Shown in pieces: positions 1 through 8,756 of a stretch of DNA of 33,705 nucleotides; position 1 is the first letter of the stretch, and the number at the start of each line of letters is the position of its first letter. Source of the stretch: an endosymbiont of Lamellibrachia barhami. GTDB lineage: Bacteria; Pseudomonadota; Gammaproteobacteria; Chromatiales; Chromatiaceae. The notes beneath the pieces are model-generated. The model was given only the letters and a program-made list of their open reading frames with translations, was not told the origin of the DNA and searched no databases. The position numbers and the translations under genes were made by a program. The DNA lies in the NCBI RefSeq assembly GCF_011947365.2, contig NZ_JAAVSH020000001.1, positions 2,814,301-2,848,005 on the forward strand. Direction: 5' to 3'.

Positions 1-337
1 TTGTTGTGCTACGTTGATTTTACGTATTGCTGATATCCTTTGGCCACCGGTTTTGCAATGGTGGTGTTATCGAAGTCTGTGTTGAATCGATTGAGAGGAA
101 CGGTTCATCCCTTCAGCGGATCAACGGCATACTCGTTCCTCCGCACCGCTGGCGCATGCCGACAGTCCCAACAAAATAAGCGGGAGCAGAAACCCGATCA
201 CAAACTCCTGCTTATCATTTCCACAGCCATAAGCCTGGGATCCCCGATCCCGAAACAATAACATACCAATGATCTGGAATACGACAAACCCAACATTCAG
301 ATTCGTAAACCCTGCCGCTTTTCTTGTCCTTTTGCGC
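1..337. other. Intergenic or unassigned DNA upstream of rnt
   Basis: No gene is recognisable here on either strand. A minus-strand reading frame near 121-201 ends with a hydrophobic stretch and an LSAC lipobox-like motif, but it is only about 26 residues from a GTG, its ribosome-binding site is too close, and it matches no family I know. The plus-strand frame at 40-261 also resembles nothing known. The DNA may be spacer or gene remnant. Confidence 0.4.
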
Positions 338-1000
338 ATGAACGAGACAAGCCACAATCCACTCATCGCCCATCGCTTCGCGGCTATCTGCCAGTGGTGG
401 TGGACGTGAAAACTGGTGGCCGACGCTAAACGCGACGCATTACTGGAGATTGCCGCCACTATCGTCTGGATGGACGCCCAGGGATTGTTACACCTCGGAG
501 AGACCCATGCCTGCCATGTGGAACCTTTTCCTGGGTTGAATATCGACCAAAAAGCGCTCGACTTTAACGGCATCGACCCACATCATCCTTTCCGGCTGGC
601 CCTGCCGGAAGATGAAGCGCTGAGGAAGGTTTTCTCCCCGATCCGCAAAGCGGTCAAAGAGAGCGGCTGCAAGCGCGCCATTCTGGTGGGACACAACGCC
701 TTTTTCGATCTGGGGTTTCTCAACGCCGCAGTGGAACGCAACAAGATAAAACGCAATCCGTTCCATCCCTTCAGCACCTTCGACACCGTATCCCTGGCGG
801 GACTGGCCTATGGCCAGACCGTGTTGGCCCGGGCCGCCAAGTGCGCTGGCATGGAGTGGGACAGCGACGCAGCCCACTCGGCAATCTATGATACGGAGCA
901 GACAGCGGAGCTGTTCTGCAGGATCGTCAACCGCTGGCAGACGACCCACTCACCCAACCCCTGGGACGGTGCAATACTGGAGGGCAAACCAGAGCAGTAG
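338..1000 (+). pseudogene. rnt: Ribonuclease T, disrupted near its 5' end
   Basis: RNase T is a DEDD-family 3'-5' exoribonuclease that trims tRNA and other stable RNA ends. From 416 the frame encodes a full RNase T body: [44 protein letters not shown] and the C-terminal [14 protein letters not shown] with the late His and Asp. The family's N-terminal Asp-x-Glu motif lies upstream and only appears when frames are joined. ATG 338 gives MNETSHNPLIAHRF, then a 1-base loss near 379 moves into a frame reading [14 protein letters not shown], then a 2-base loss (or 1-base gain) near 418 returns to the first frame. The catalytic DVET is also read as DVKT (Glu to Lys). A product starting at GTG 416 would lack the first metal ligands. 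The three defects lie within about 45 bases, so this is either a decaying gene or a short run of poor sequence. Confidence 0.8.
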
Positions 1001-1035
1001 ATCCGAGCCAGTCCTGACAACCCACAGCGGGCTGA

Positions 1036-1368
1036 CTATTCAGCGCCCCCTGCCTTCTCCGCCGCCTCTTTGACCATCGTCTGCAGTTCGCCGTTGGCGT
1101 GCAGTTCCAGGGTGATATCGCAACCGCCAATCAGTTCTCCATCAATATAGAGCTGGGGAAAGGTGGGCCAATCCGCATAGCGGGGCAGATTTTCAAAAAT
1201 CTCGGGATCCGACAACACATTCACGAAAGAGAAGGGAACTGCGCAATCCTGCAGGGCGGCAGCCGCACGAGAGGAGAATCCACACATGGGAAACTGGGGC
1301 GTGCCTTTCATGTAGAGCACCACCGGATTGCCTTCCACTTGCTCACGGATACGATCCAAAACGTCCAT
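1036..1368 (-). CDS. grxD: Monothiol glutaredoxin, Grx4/GrxD type
   Basis: A 110-residue protein of the usual family length. It has the monothiol active site CGFS at residues 29-32 preceded by KGTP (21-24), then the WPTFPQLYIDGELIGGCDI segment that forms the glutathione-binding TVP-like/GG region. In the known family GrxD binds a [2Fe-2S] cluster with glutathione and transfers it, often with BolA proteins, in the cytoplasm. The gene is convergent with rnt, 35 bases away. Its upstream region carries a 9-bp inverted repeat (1396-1404 with 1432-1440). The reading frame is intact and typical. Confidence 0.95.
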   Translation of the reverse strand: MDVLDRIREQVEGNPVVLYMKGTPQFPMCGFSSRAAAALQDCAVPFSFVNVLSDPEIFENLPRYADWPTFPQLYIDGELIGGCDITLELHANGELQTMVKEAAEKAGGAE

Positions 1369-1395
1369 CTGACTACCTCTTCGAATGTTCAGTTG

Positions 1396-1440
1396 ATCAA
1401 TGCTAGATGGGGGGCTCCCCTGGATAATTCAAGCATTGAT
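1396..1440. repeat. Inverted repeat in the grxD upstream region
   Basis: Arms ATCAATGCT (1396-1404) and AGCATTGAT (1432-1440) are perfect complements, enclosing a second small G4/C4 stem (around 1410-1420). It lies 28-72 bases upstream of the grxD start on its coding strand, so it could be an mRNA leader hairpin or an operator. Its role is unknown. Confidence 0.4.
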
Positions 1441-1499
1441 TGTATAAGAGAATACTAACCTTCCAGAGGCCGGGAGAAAACCTGGATTTAGGCAGGCTT

Positions 1500-1716
1500 T
1501 TATTATGGACAAAGCGTACTGGACGTGACTCAATTCAACAGACAATGCCAGTGCGTCTTTCAGTCCTGGGTAATGACTTCATCAGCTTTACTGGGTTCCG
1601 GTAATCCACTGGGATGGTTATGGGCAAAGATTACGGCTGCTGAGTTATGAAGAAGACAGCGCATCACCACTTCTCTGGGGTGAACGCTGGCTCCATCGTC
1701 ACAGGGACAGAGGTCT
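1500..1716 (-). pseudogene. radC: RadC-family (JAB/MPN) C-terminal relic
   Basis: On the minus strand one frame reads [10 protein letters not shown], then [20 protein letters not shown], then [14 protein letters not shown] before a TGA at 1560-1562. This is the core metal-binding HNHPSG block of RadC proteins. Skipping one base at the stop restores [11 protein letters not shown], the expected continuation, before similarity fades near 1505. Nothing N-terminal is recognisable in frame: a different frame (MNSNTF...TMEPAF) overlaps the same DNA. Short radC copies are common on genomic islands, which fits the adjacent broken restriction gene. It is non-functional as read. Confidence 0.75.
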
Positions 1717-1873
1717 GATACAAATCATCACCGCATTGAACAAGTGGATTGTTTTCAGCTACATAGCCAATAGTCTTCTGGAAAGTGTTACTATTCATGG
1801 TTAATCTACTAATAAGGGAATGGAAGTAACAATAAAAACAGGTAGAGCAGGGAAAGGTACTGGCGATAGGAAG

Positions 1874-2989
1874 ATGGCCCCAAATCAAAGCCCGGAACAA
1901 ATAGCACGAGACAATATTGACGACTTGCTCAAGGCGTCAGGCTGGAGCGTCCAGGATAAAAAGAAGATTGATTTGACTCAAGGTCAGGGACAGGCCGTTC
2001 GGGAATTTCCAACCGATACCGGCCCAGCAGATTATGTGCTGTTCGTAGACAAGAAAGCGGTCGGTGTCATCGAGGCCAAGCGCAAAAGCAAAGGCGAAAA
2101 CATCACCACCGTAGAAGACCAGACCGAAGGCTACGCCAGCGCCAAGCTCAAATGGGTCACCAATAATGAGCCACTGCCGTTTCTCTATGAGAGCACCGGC
2201 ATCATCACCCGATTCACTGATGGCAGAGATCCCAAACCCCGTTCCAGAGAAGTCTTCACCTTCCATCGACCTGAAACACTAAAAGAGTGGCTGGAACAGG
2301 GCGACAGCCTCAGAACCCGTCTAAACCAGATACCACTGCTTAATCCATCCAAGCTGCCAGCCAAGGAGCTTGGACTGCGTGACTGTCAGGAAACAGCCAT
2401 CACCAATCTGGAAGACTCCTTCAAGCGGGATTTGCCCAGAGCCCTGATACAGATGGCCACCGGTGCCGGCAAGACCTATACCGCCATCACCGCCATGTAC
2501 CGGATTCTCAAGCACGCCAAGGGCAAGCGCATTCTGTTTCTGGTGGATACCAAAAACCTGGGCGAACAGGCCGAGCAGGAGATGCTCTCCTTCACGCCCA
2601 GTGACGACAACCGAAAGTTCACCGAACTCTATGCGGTACAGCGACTAAAGAGTTCTAATGTCCCCAAGGATACCCAGGTCTGTATCAGCACCATTCAGCG
2701 CATGTACTCGATATTGAAAGGCGAAGAGCTGGATGAAGTCCTGGAAGAACTGAATCCGGCAGAACAGCTCACCAGGCCGAAAGAGCCCGTACCCGTCGCC
2801 TATAACCCCAAGGTGCCGATTGAGTTCTTTGACTTCATCTTCATCGATGAGTGTCACCGCTCCATCTACAACCTGTGGCAACAGGTACTGGACCACTTCG
2901 ATGCCTACCTGATTGGCCTGACTGCCACACCGGATAACCGCACCTACGGCTTTTTCAAACAGAACGTGGTCAGCAACTACGATCGTTAA
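1874..2989 (+). pseudogene. hsdR: Type I restriction enzyme R subunit (HsdR), 3'-truncated
   Basis: HsdR is the DNA-cleaving, ATP-driven translocase subunit of type I restriction systems. Counting from ATG 1874 (an alternative start is ATG 1820; neither has a good ribosome-binding site), this 371-residue frame has the nuclease core GPADYVLF...VIEAKR (Asp53, Glu67-x-Lys69), Walker A MATGAGKT near 194-201, the DECH box near 325-328 and motif III GLTATPD near 348-354. The frame then stops after KQNVVSNYDR. Typical HsdR proteins run about 750-1000 residues, so the second RecA lobe and the C-terminal helical part are gone. No continuation appears downstream in any frame, and no hsdM or hsdS is present. 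The last codons fall inside an 11-bp palindrome (2981-3030), suggesting the break was made by a rearrangement or insertion. It is almost certainly inactive for restriction. Confidence 0.85.
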
Positions 2990-3030
2990 AAGCGCTGGCA
3001 TCAGTTACGTATTGCTCTGTTTTAACGATC
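2981..3030. repeat. Perfect 11-bp inverted repeat at the hsdR break
   Basis: GATCGTTAAAA (2981-2991) pairs with TTTTAACGATC (3020-3030), with 28 bases between. The hsdR stop codon TAA (2987-2989) lies inside the left arm. The arms do not fit HsdR coding sequence, so they probably belong to whatever DNA replaced the rest of the gene. It could also act as a terminator or be the end of a lost small element. Confidence 0.6.
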
Positions 3031-3614
3031 CAGACCCGGCACATAATTTAGGTCTGTGGATACTGCTTCATCCTGACCTGAAACACACAGCGAGAGTCCT
3101 AGCATTTCGATGCGACCACATGACCAAATCCATCCATGATAAACAGGATTTGTTTGAAGGTGTAGTCCGGCGTCTTCGATGAGTGCAGTTTGAGGTCAGA
3201 GTAACAACTGTTCTTGGAGTTGTTACTCTGACCCCAAACTTCAGTATCATTCACAACTCCTCATCTACAATCAGCAGCGCTACATATCATAAAATTCCCT
3301 TAGCGTGACACCCACCATCACACTCACGATCCTCTGGCCGATCTTATTTTGGTGCCGGTGACGGTCATTTCTCACTACACCCTGACAGATGTGGTGAAAC
3401 CTCCGGTCACGCCTGTCCTACGGTAGCGGGTGGGCCTCGATGGCAATCCATGCCCTTTGAGGTACCGTGCGGTAGAGGAGACCCTGCCAGCGTGGAGCGA
3501 TCCGTGTCACTATCGCCGGCGCTTAAAGAACAGGGTGAATGGCCCCATCAGCCAGGTATTCACTTATTGACCGGTGCCGCCGGGCGCAATGGTTTCTTAT
3601 GACTTGAGACCAAT
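2990..3614. other. Decayed or non-coding DNA between hsdR and ksgA
   Basis: No intact gene is visible. Two palindromes (2981-3030 and 3187-3240) are the only clear structures. One plus-strand frame from about 3306 to 3571, broken by a stop at 3423-3425, has gene-like composition (for example ETLPAWSDPCHYRRRLKNR) but I cannot match it to a family. It may be a gene remnant. Confidence 0.4.
3187..3240. repeat. Long palindrome with GGGGTCAGAGTAACAAC arms
   Basis: Arms of 23 bases (3187-3209 and 3218-3240) pair with one mismatch around an 8-base loop, GTTCTTGG. The GGGGTCAGAGTAA core resembles palindromes often seen near RAYT/IS200-like (Y1) transposase genes in proteobacteria. No transposase is present here, so it would be a solo, non-autonomous copy. 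A shorter related-looking GGGGTCAGAC stands at 9754-9763. Confidence 0.65.
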
Positions 3615-3881
3615 ATGCTCTGTCAGGGGTTGATGGATTTCACCGCCGAGTCCACTGGCAGCTTTATCTTCACTCGTATAGATAGCGGTGACTCCGTCAG
3701 CGTCTCTTATGACCCGGCCAGCATCCCACCCAACCCCGACATGCTCCCCTTGCTGCAACAAATTCTTCAAGGCCAGGCAGAACCATCCACCCGGCAGCAG
3801 TTTCGGGAGATGTGGAGGGATCGGGTGATTCGCATCCTCGAGGATGGAGGTGAGAAGACCATCACATTGAGCGGTCAGTGA
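3615..3881 (+). CDS. Small hypothetical protein, doubtful
   Basis: An 88-residue frame starting at ATG with a poor ribosome-binding site. It reads plausibly as protein (TGSFIFTRIDSGDSVSVSY, then a Pro-rich turn, then an amphipathic helix-like LLQQILQGQ...REMWRDRVIRILEDG). I do not recognise the family. A 96-residue frame covers the same DNA on the other strand, so coding is not secure. It could be the 3' end of a longer gene whose front decayed in 3300-3600. Confidence 0.3.
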   Translation: MLCQGLMDFTAESTGSFIFTRIDSGDSVSVSYDPASIPPNPDMLPLLQQILQGQAEPSTRQQFREMWRDRVIRILEDGGEKTITLSGQ

Positions 3882-4050
3882 TATCATTCAGCAAACAATT
3901 AATTCCTCTTCATTATTTCTAACCGTCGCGATTACCGATACGACTTCATATAGCACCCTATATGTTTCTAAATTAGGTTGTTTGCGCGGATAATTCCGAA
4001 ATGCACAGATATAACTCGTTGAATAATCAGAACTACAGCAGGGTAACCCT

Positions 4051-4839
4051 TTGATTCATAAGGCAAGGAAAAGGTTCGGCCAAAACTTCCTTCACGACAC
4101 CTCAGTCATCCACCGGATCGTGCGCGCAGTCGATCCCAGAAAAGGCGACAATCTGGTGGAGATCGGACCTGGTCAGGGCGCGATCACCCTGGAGCTGCTG
4201 CTGATCCTTAAGAAGATGCAGGTAGTGGAGTTGGATCGGGATCTGATCGAACCGCTGGCACGTCGTTGCGGCCCGGTTGGTAAAATCAGGATCCACAACG
4301 CAGATGCCCTGAAGTTTGACTTTGGGACACTGGCCCAACCAGATCGCCCGCTACGGGTAGTCGGCAACCTACCCTACAATATCTCAACGCCTATCCTTTT
4401 CCACCTGTTGCAATATGCCGATTGCATCAAGGACATGCACTTCATGCTGCAGAAAGAGGTGGTGGAGCGCATGGCCGCCGGACCTGGATCTAAAACCTAC
4501 GGCAGGCTGTCGATCATGCTGCAGGCGAAATGCGAAATCACCCGACTGTTTCACATCGGCCCCGGCGCCTTCAATCCGCCGCCAAAGGTCGACTCTGCTT
4601 TTGTACGCCTGATTCCTCACACAAAGCCGCCGGTGCAGATCGATGATGAAACACTGTTTGCACAGCTTGTGACCCAGGCATTCTCCCAGCGCCGCAAGAC
4701 CCTGCGCAACAGCCTCTCAAAAATCGTCACGCCAGAGATCATACAGAGCGCGGGCATCGATCCCACCATCCGTCCAGAACAGTTACCACTGGCGGCCTTT
4801 GCGGAACTGACAAACCTGGCTTGCAAAGCCCTGGACTAG
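4051..4839 (+). CDS. ksgA: 16S rRNA dimethyladenosine transferase KsgA
   Basis: KsgA (RsmA) methylates two adjacent adenines in helix 45 of 16S rRNA, a late check in 30S assembly, using SAM. The 262-residue protein has the N-terminal ARKRFGQNFLHD, the SAM-binding VEIGPGQGAIT near residue 30, the acidic VELDRD, the catalytic NLPYNIS near residue 108 and the C-terminal RRKTLRNSL. The start is taken as TTG 4051 because an in-frame stop (TAA 4024-4026) lies just upstream and no ATG fits before the RFGQNFL block. An AGGGT lies a few bases before it. It is followed 63 bases later by lon on the same strand. Confidence 0.95.
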   Translation: MIHKARKRFGQNFLHDTSVIHRIVRAVDPRKGDNLVEIGPGQGAITLELLLILKKMQVVELDRDLIEPLARRCGPVGKIRIHNADALKFDFGTLAQPDRPLRVVGNLPYNISTPILFHLLQYADCIKDMHFMLQKEVVERMAAGPGSKTYGRLSIMLQAKCEITRLFHIGPGAFNPPPKVDSAFVRLIPHTKPPVQIDDETLFAQLVTQAFSQRRKTLRNSLSKIVTPEIIQSAGIDPTIRPEQLPLAAFAELTNLACKALD

Positions 4840-4902
4840 TCCCTATATATTGATACTCCAGGAACGTGACACTGCAGAAAAAATAAATTGAGGCAAACGG
4901 AC

Positions 4903-7288
4903 ATGAGTGAGGAAGGAAAACATCCGGATAAGGACGAACCTGCGAGTAATAATCCTCTAACCCGCTCAAACGAGGCCATGCCCGGCATCATTCATCTACT
5001 GCCTGTCACCGCCCGGCCTTTCTTTCCCGGCCAGGTCGTTCCCCTGCTGATGGAATCGCAGAGTTGGGTCAGCACGATGGAAGCGGTGGGTGATACCGAT
5101 CAGAAGATGCTTGGCGTGGTGCTCACCCCACTCCAAGTCAGCCGAATCCGCACAACCCAACGAATTCATGAAGATCGGCACTGTCTGCCGGGTACACCGG
5201 GTTCAGCAGTCGGACGACCGCCTGCAAGTCCTTGTCGAGTGTCTGCAACGATTCCGCATCGTGCGGATGATCGGTGACACACCGCCATTCACCGCCCAAA
5301 TCGAATATCTGCCCGAACCCAGCCGCAAGCAGGCTGATGAGATCAAGGCCTATGCCATTGCGGTGATCAACACCATCAAAGAGCTATTGCCACTCAATCC
5401 GCTCTATGCGGAAGAGCTGCGCATGTTTCTCGACCGCTTTGGACCTGAGGATCCCTCGCACCTGACCGACTTTGCCGCCAGCCTGACCACCTCTGACAAG
5501 GTTCAGTTGCAGGCTGTGCTTGAAACCCTCGAACTGCTGCCGCGCATGGAGAAGGTGCTGGAACTACTGCACAAGGAGCTGGAACTGGCCAAGGCACAGG
5601 CATCGATCCGCAAAAGCGTGGAAGAGAAGATGGATGGCCAGCAGCGTGAGTTTTTCCTGCGTGAACAGTTGAAGGCGATACAGCAGGAACTCGGTATCGA
5701 AAAAGATGACCGTACTGCGGAACTGGATAAGTTCCGCGAACGTCTCAACGGTCTGACCCTGACCGATCAGGCGCAGAATCGCGTCGACGAGGAGATGGAA
5801 AAACTCGCCATGCTGGAAACCGGCTCTCCAGAGTATTCCGTCACCCGCAACTATCTCGACTGGATCACTCTGCTCCCTTGGGGCGTCGATTCAGAAGACA
5901 AGCTCGACCTGGAATTTGCCCGCAAGGCTCTGGACAAAGACCACTATGGGCTGGATGACGTCAAAGAGCGCATCCTCGAATTCCTCGCCGTCGGCATCAT
6001 GAAGGGACAGATTGCAGGTTCCATCATTCTGCTGGTGGGTCCGCCCGGCGTGGGCAAGACCTCCATCGGGCACTCCATCGCGGAGGCGCTTGGGCGCGAG
6101 TTTTTCCGCTTCTCCGTCGGCGGCATCCGTGACGAGGCGGAAATCAAAGGGCACCGCCGCACCTATATCGGCGCCATGCCGGGTAAATTCATTCAGACGA
6201 TGAAAGAGGTGGGCACCGAAAACCCGGTGATCATGCTCGATGAGATCGACAAGATCGGCACTTCTTACCACGGCGATCCCGCATCCGCGCTGCTGGAGGT
6301 ACTCGATCCGGAGCAGAACAGCGACTTTCTCGACCACTATCTCGACCTGCGATTCGACCTCTCCAAGGTGCTTTTCATCTGCACCGCCAATCAGTTGGAT
6401 ACGATTCCCGCACCACTGCTCGACCGTATGGAGATGATCCATCTCTCCGGATACATCGCCAGCGAGAAACTGCAGATTGCACGTAAATACTTACTTCCGC
6501 GCCAGCTCAATAAAGCCGGACTTAAACGCCGCGACATCAAACTTAACAGTCCAAGTCTTCGTGCCATTATCGAAGGATATGCACGAGACCCCGGCGTACG
6601 CCGGCTGGAAAAACAGATCGGCAAGATCGTGCGCAAATCTGTGGTCAAGATCCTTGGCGGTGCTGAAACCCCCATCGATGTGCCACCTGAGGCTTTGAAG
6701 GATTATCTCGGTGGTCCGGTTTTCCGTGATGAACGCAACATGAGCGGCCCGGGCCTGGTAACCGGACTGGCCTGGACCGCCATGGGTGGCGCCACCCTTA
6801 ATATCGAAGCTGTGCGCACCCACACCTTCAATCGGGGCTTTAAGCTGACCGGCCAGTTAGGCGACGTCATGCAGGAGTCCGCAGAGATCGCCTACGGTTA
6901 TATCCTCAGCCACGCAGAGGCCTTCGGCGCCGATCTCGGTTTTTTTAAAAGAGCCTTCATCCACTTGCACGTGCCGGCTGGCGCCACGCCTAAAGACGGC
7001 CCCTCCGCCGGCATCACCATGGCATCCGCCCTGCTCTCTCTGGCCCTCGACAAACAGGTGCGGCATCTCGCCATGACCGGAGAACTCACCCTTACCGGCC
7101 AGGTTTTCCCCATTGGCGGCATCCGGGAAAAGTTGATCGCCGCCCGGCGGGCCGGCATCCGCGAGCTTATACTGCCGGATGATAACCGCAGCGACTTTGA
7201 AGAGGTGCCCGACCATATCCGCAAAGGGCTGAAGGTCCATTTCGTCTGCAGTTTCGAGGATGTGTTGCCACTGCTTTTTCGAGGCTAG
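4903..7288 (+). pseudogene. lon: ATP-dependent Lon protease with a 1-base frameshift
   Basis: Lon is a cytoplasmic AAA+ serine protease that degrades misfolded and regulatory proteins. The gene starts at ATG 4903 with GAGG upstream and reads the N-terminal substrate-binding domain ([18 protein letters not shown]...DQKMLGVVLT), then loses frame. The other frame takes over with SAESAQPNEFMKIGTVCRVH and continues to the end. Removing one C from the CCCC run at 5126-5129 joins them as VVLTHSKSAESAQ and gives a 794-residue protein, normal for Lon. Walker A GPPGVGKT (near residue 380), Walker B VIMLDEIDKIG, catalytic Ser in KDGPSAGIT (near 699) and Lys in GGIREKL (near 741) are all intact. The 2.1-kb remainder is undamaged, so a recent mutation or a homopolymer sequencing error is more likely than an old pseudogene. 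Confidence 0.9.
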
Positions 7289-7289
7289 A

Positions 7290-7380
7290 TGTAGGCGGAT
7301 TCAAACGCAGCGGAACCGGCAACCACATCCGTTCAGCTAATTCAATAGTGCCGAATCCACTACGCTTGATCAGGCCTACA
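7290..7380. repeat. REP-like palindromic element A, behind lon
   Basis: The element begins TGTAGGCGGATTCAAACG and ends ACGCTTGATCAGGCCTACA. The outer 30 bases or so of each end are imperfect inverted repeats (TGTAGG/CCTACA termini, then AGCGGAACCGGCAA opposite GCCGAATCCACTACGC). It starts two bases after the lon stop. A sister copy follows uvrA at 16100-16185. Elements of this kind are known in many gammaproteobacteria as intergenic REP/BIME repeats and can stabilise or end transcripts. Confidence 0.75.
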
Positions 7381-7430
7381 CGCATAACAGATGAACATTC
7401 ATACAAATCAGAAACCCCATTAATGGCCGC

Positions 7431-7444
7431 TTGATAATCGTCAA
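7431..7444. promoter_or_regulatory. FNR/DNR-like operator upstream of nnrS
   Basis: TTGAT-AATC-GTCAA matches the Crp/Fnr-family consensus TTGAT-N4-ATCAA at 9 of 10 positions. Its centre (7437.5) is 41.5 bases before 7479, and a -10-like TATGCT (7467-7472) is placed exactly for a start at 7479. That is the standard geometry for a class II activated promoter. FNR, DNR or NNR regulators commonly control NnrS genes, so the call is supported by both site and context. Confidence 0.65.
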
Positions 7445-7498
7445 TGTCAACCTATAGTGCGCCATTTATGCTTCGGCTTTTGAATATCGACAGGCATC

Positions 7499-8698
7499 AT
7501 GGCAGTTATCCAACTCGGCGAACGTCCGCCAACACCAGACAATAGCAACAGCCTCGCCCCATTTGCACTCGGGTTCCGACCATTTTTTATCCTGGCCGGC
7601 CTTGGCGCCGTGCTCATCCTTGGCACTTGGCTCGGAATCTGGTCCGGCCACATTCCGGCCCCCGAATACTATGGGATGATCGGCTGGCACAGCCATGAGA
7701 TGCTGTTCGGCTATACCACTGCAGTCATCGCAGGCTTTCTGCTGACCGCTGTACGCAACTGGACCGGTATCGACACGCTAATCGGCAAACCCCTTGCCGC
7801 CCTCGCCCTGGTCTGGCTTGCCGGACGGCTGGCGCCCTTCATCCCCATTCTTCCCGATCCCGTGATTGCGATTAGTGATCTCCTGTTCTTGCCGCTCTTT
7901 GCCTTGGCGCTCTACGACCCCTTGATGCGGGCGCAAAACAAGATCAACCGTGTCTTTCTGCCAATGATCAGCGTCATGGCTCTGGCTAATCTGTTGGTAC
8001 ACGCCCAGTCACTTCATCTCTTTGACACAGCAATCCAGGGCAATGACCTGATGCTGAACACGATACTGCTGCTGCTGATCCTGGTCAGCGGACGCGTGCT
8101 CCCCTTCTTCACAGAGAAAGCCGTAACCGGCTCTCAACCCCGATTCAATCGCAACCGTGAGCGCCTGGCGTTCGGCGCCATCATCCTCTGGACACTCAGC
8201 GAGCTGCTTTTCCCCAACCCCTGGCTGCTCGGCATCCTGGCGCTCGCCGTCGCATTTTCACAGCTCTGGCGTCTCATCGATTGGTACCATCCCGGCATCT
8301 GGCAGGTACCGATTCTCTGGGTGCTGTTTACTGGCCTTGCCTGGTTTGCCCTGGGCTTCCTGTTGAATTCGCTCGCCAGCCTGGAACTGTTCCCGGCGAA
8401 CCTTGCCACACACGCGCTCACCACCGGCGCCGTCGGGATATTGACCCTGGGCATGATGGCCAGGGTGGCGTTGGGGCATACGGGTCGTTCACTACAGCCC
8501 CCCAGACTGGTGGAACTCAGCTTTATTGCAATCAACCTTGCGGTTGCGCTGCGTGTTTTCGCCCCCTATCTTGTCCCGGACCAATACGGCCTCTGGATAC
8601 AGCTCTCAGGGGGGCTGTGGGTGCTCTGTTTCCTGCTCTTCACCCTCTTCTACCTGCCGGTACTTTTGAAGCCTCGTATAGATGGCCGTCCGGGTTAG
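7499..8698 (+). CDS. nnrS: NnrS family membrane protein
   Basis: A 399-residue polytopic inner-membrane protein with about 12 hydrophobic segments. It carries the family's N-terminal FALGFRPFFILAG and WHSHEMLFGY motifs, with GRVLPFFTEKA in the middle and MMARVALGHTGR near the C-terminal third. NnrS proteins contain heme and copper and protect against nitric oxide and nitrosative stress, usually in denitrifiers or nitrate reducers. The start ATG has ACAGG upstream. No denitrification genes lie beside it here, so it stands alone under its own FNR/DNR-like operator. The gene is intact. Confidence 0.92.
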   Translation: MAVIQLGERPPTPDNSNSLAPFALGFRPFFILAGLGAVLILGTWLGIWSGHIPAPEYYGMIGWHSHEMLFGYTTAVIAGFLLTAVRNWTGIDTLIGKPLAALALVWLAGRLAPFIPILPDPVIAISDLLFLPLFALALYDPLMRAQNKINRVFLPMISVMALANLLVHAQSLHLFDTAIQGNDLMLNTILLLLILVSGRVLPFFTEKAVTGSQPRFNRNRERLAFGAIILWTLSELLFPNPWLLGILALAVAFSQLWRLIDWYHPGIWQVPILWVLFTGLAWFALGFLLNSLASLELFPANLATHALTTGAVGILTLGMMARVALGHTGRSLQPPRLVELSFIAINLAVALRVFAPYLVPDQYGLWIQLSGGLWVLCFLLFTLFYLPVLLKPRIDGRPG

Positions 8699-8756
8699 CT
8701 GACAAGCGAAATAGATGAATACTATCCATACGGCATCACGATAGTAATTTTTGCTG

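Noticed and set aside
121-201. Tiny minus-strand lipoprotein-like frame with an LSAC motif
   Set aside because: Only about 26 residues, ribosome-binding site too close to the GTG, and no known family; likely chance in hydrophobic-looking frame.
20-3016. 12-base direct repeat TTACGTATTGCT at 20-31 and 3005-3016
   Set aside because: A shared 12-mer is expected many times by chance in a window of this size, and the flanks do not match.
5891-6442. Long minus-strand frame opposite lon
   Set aside because: Shadow of the lon coding frame with no family motif or start signal.
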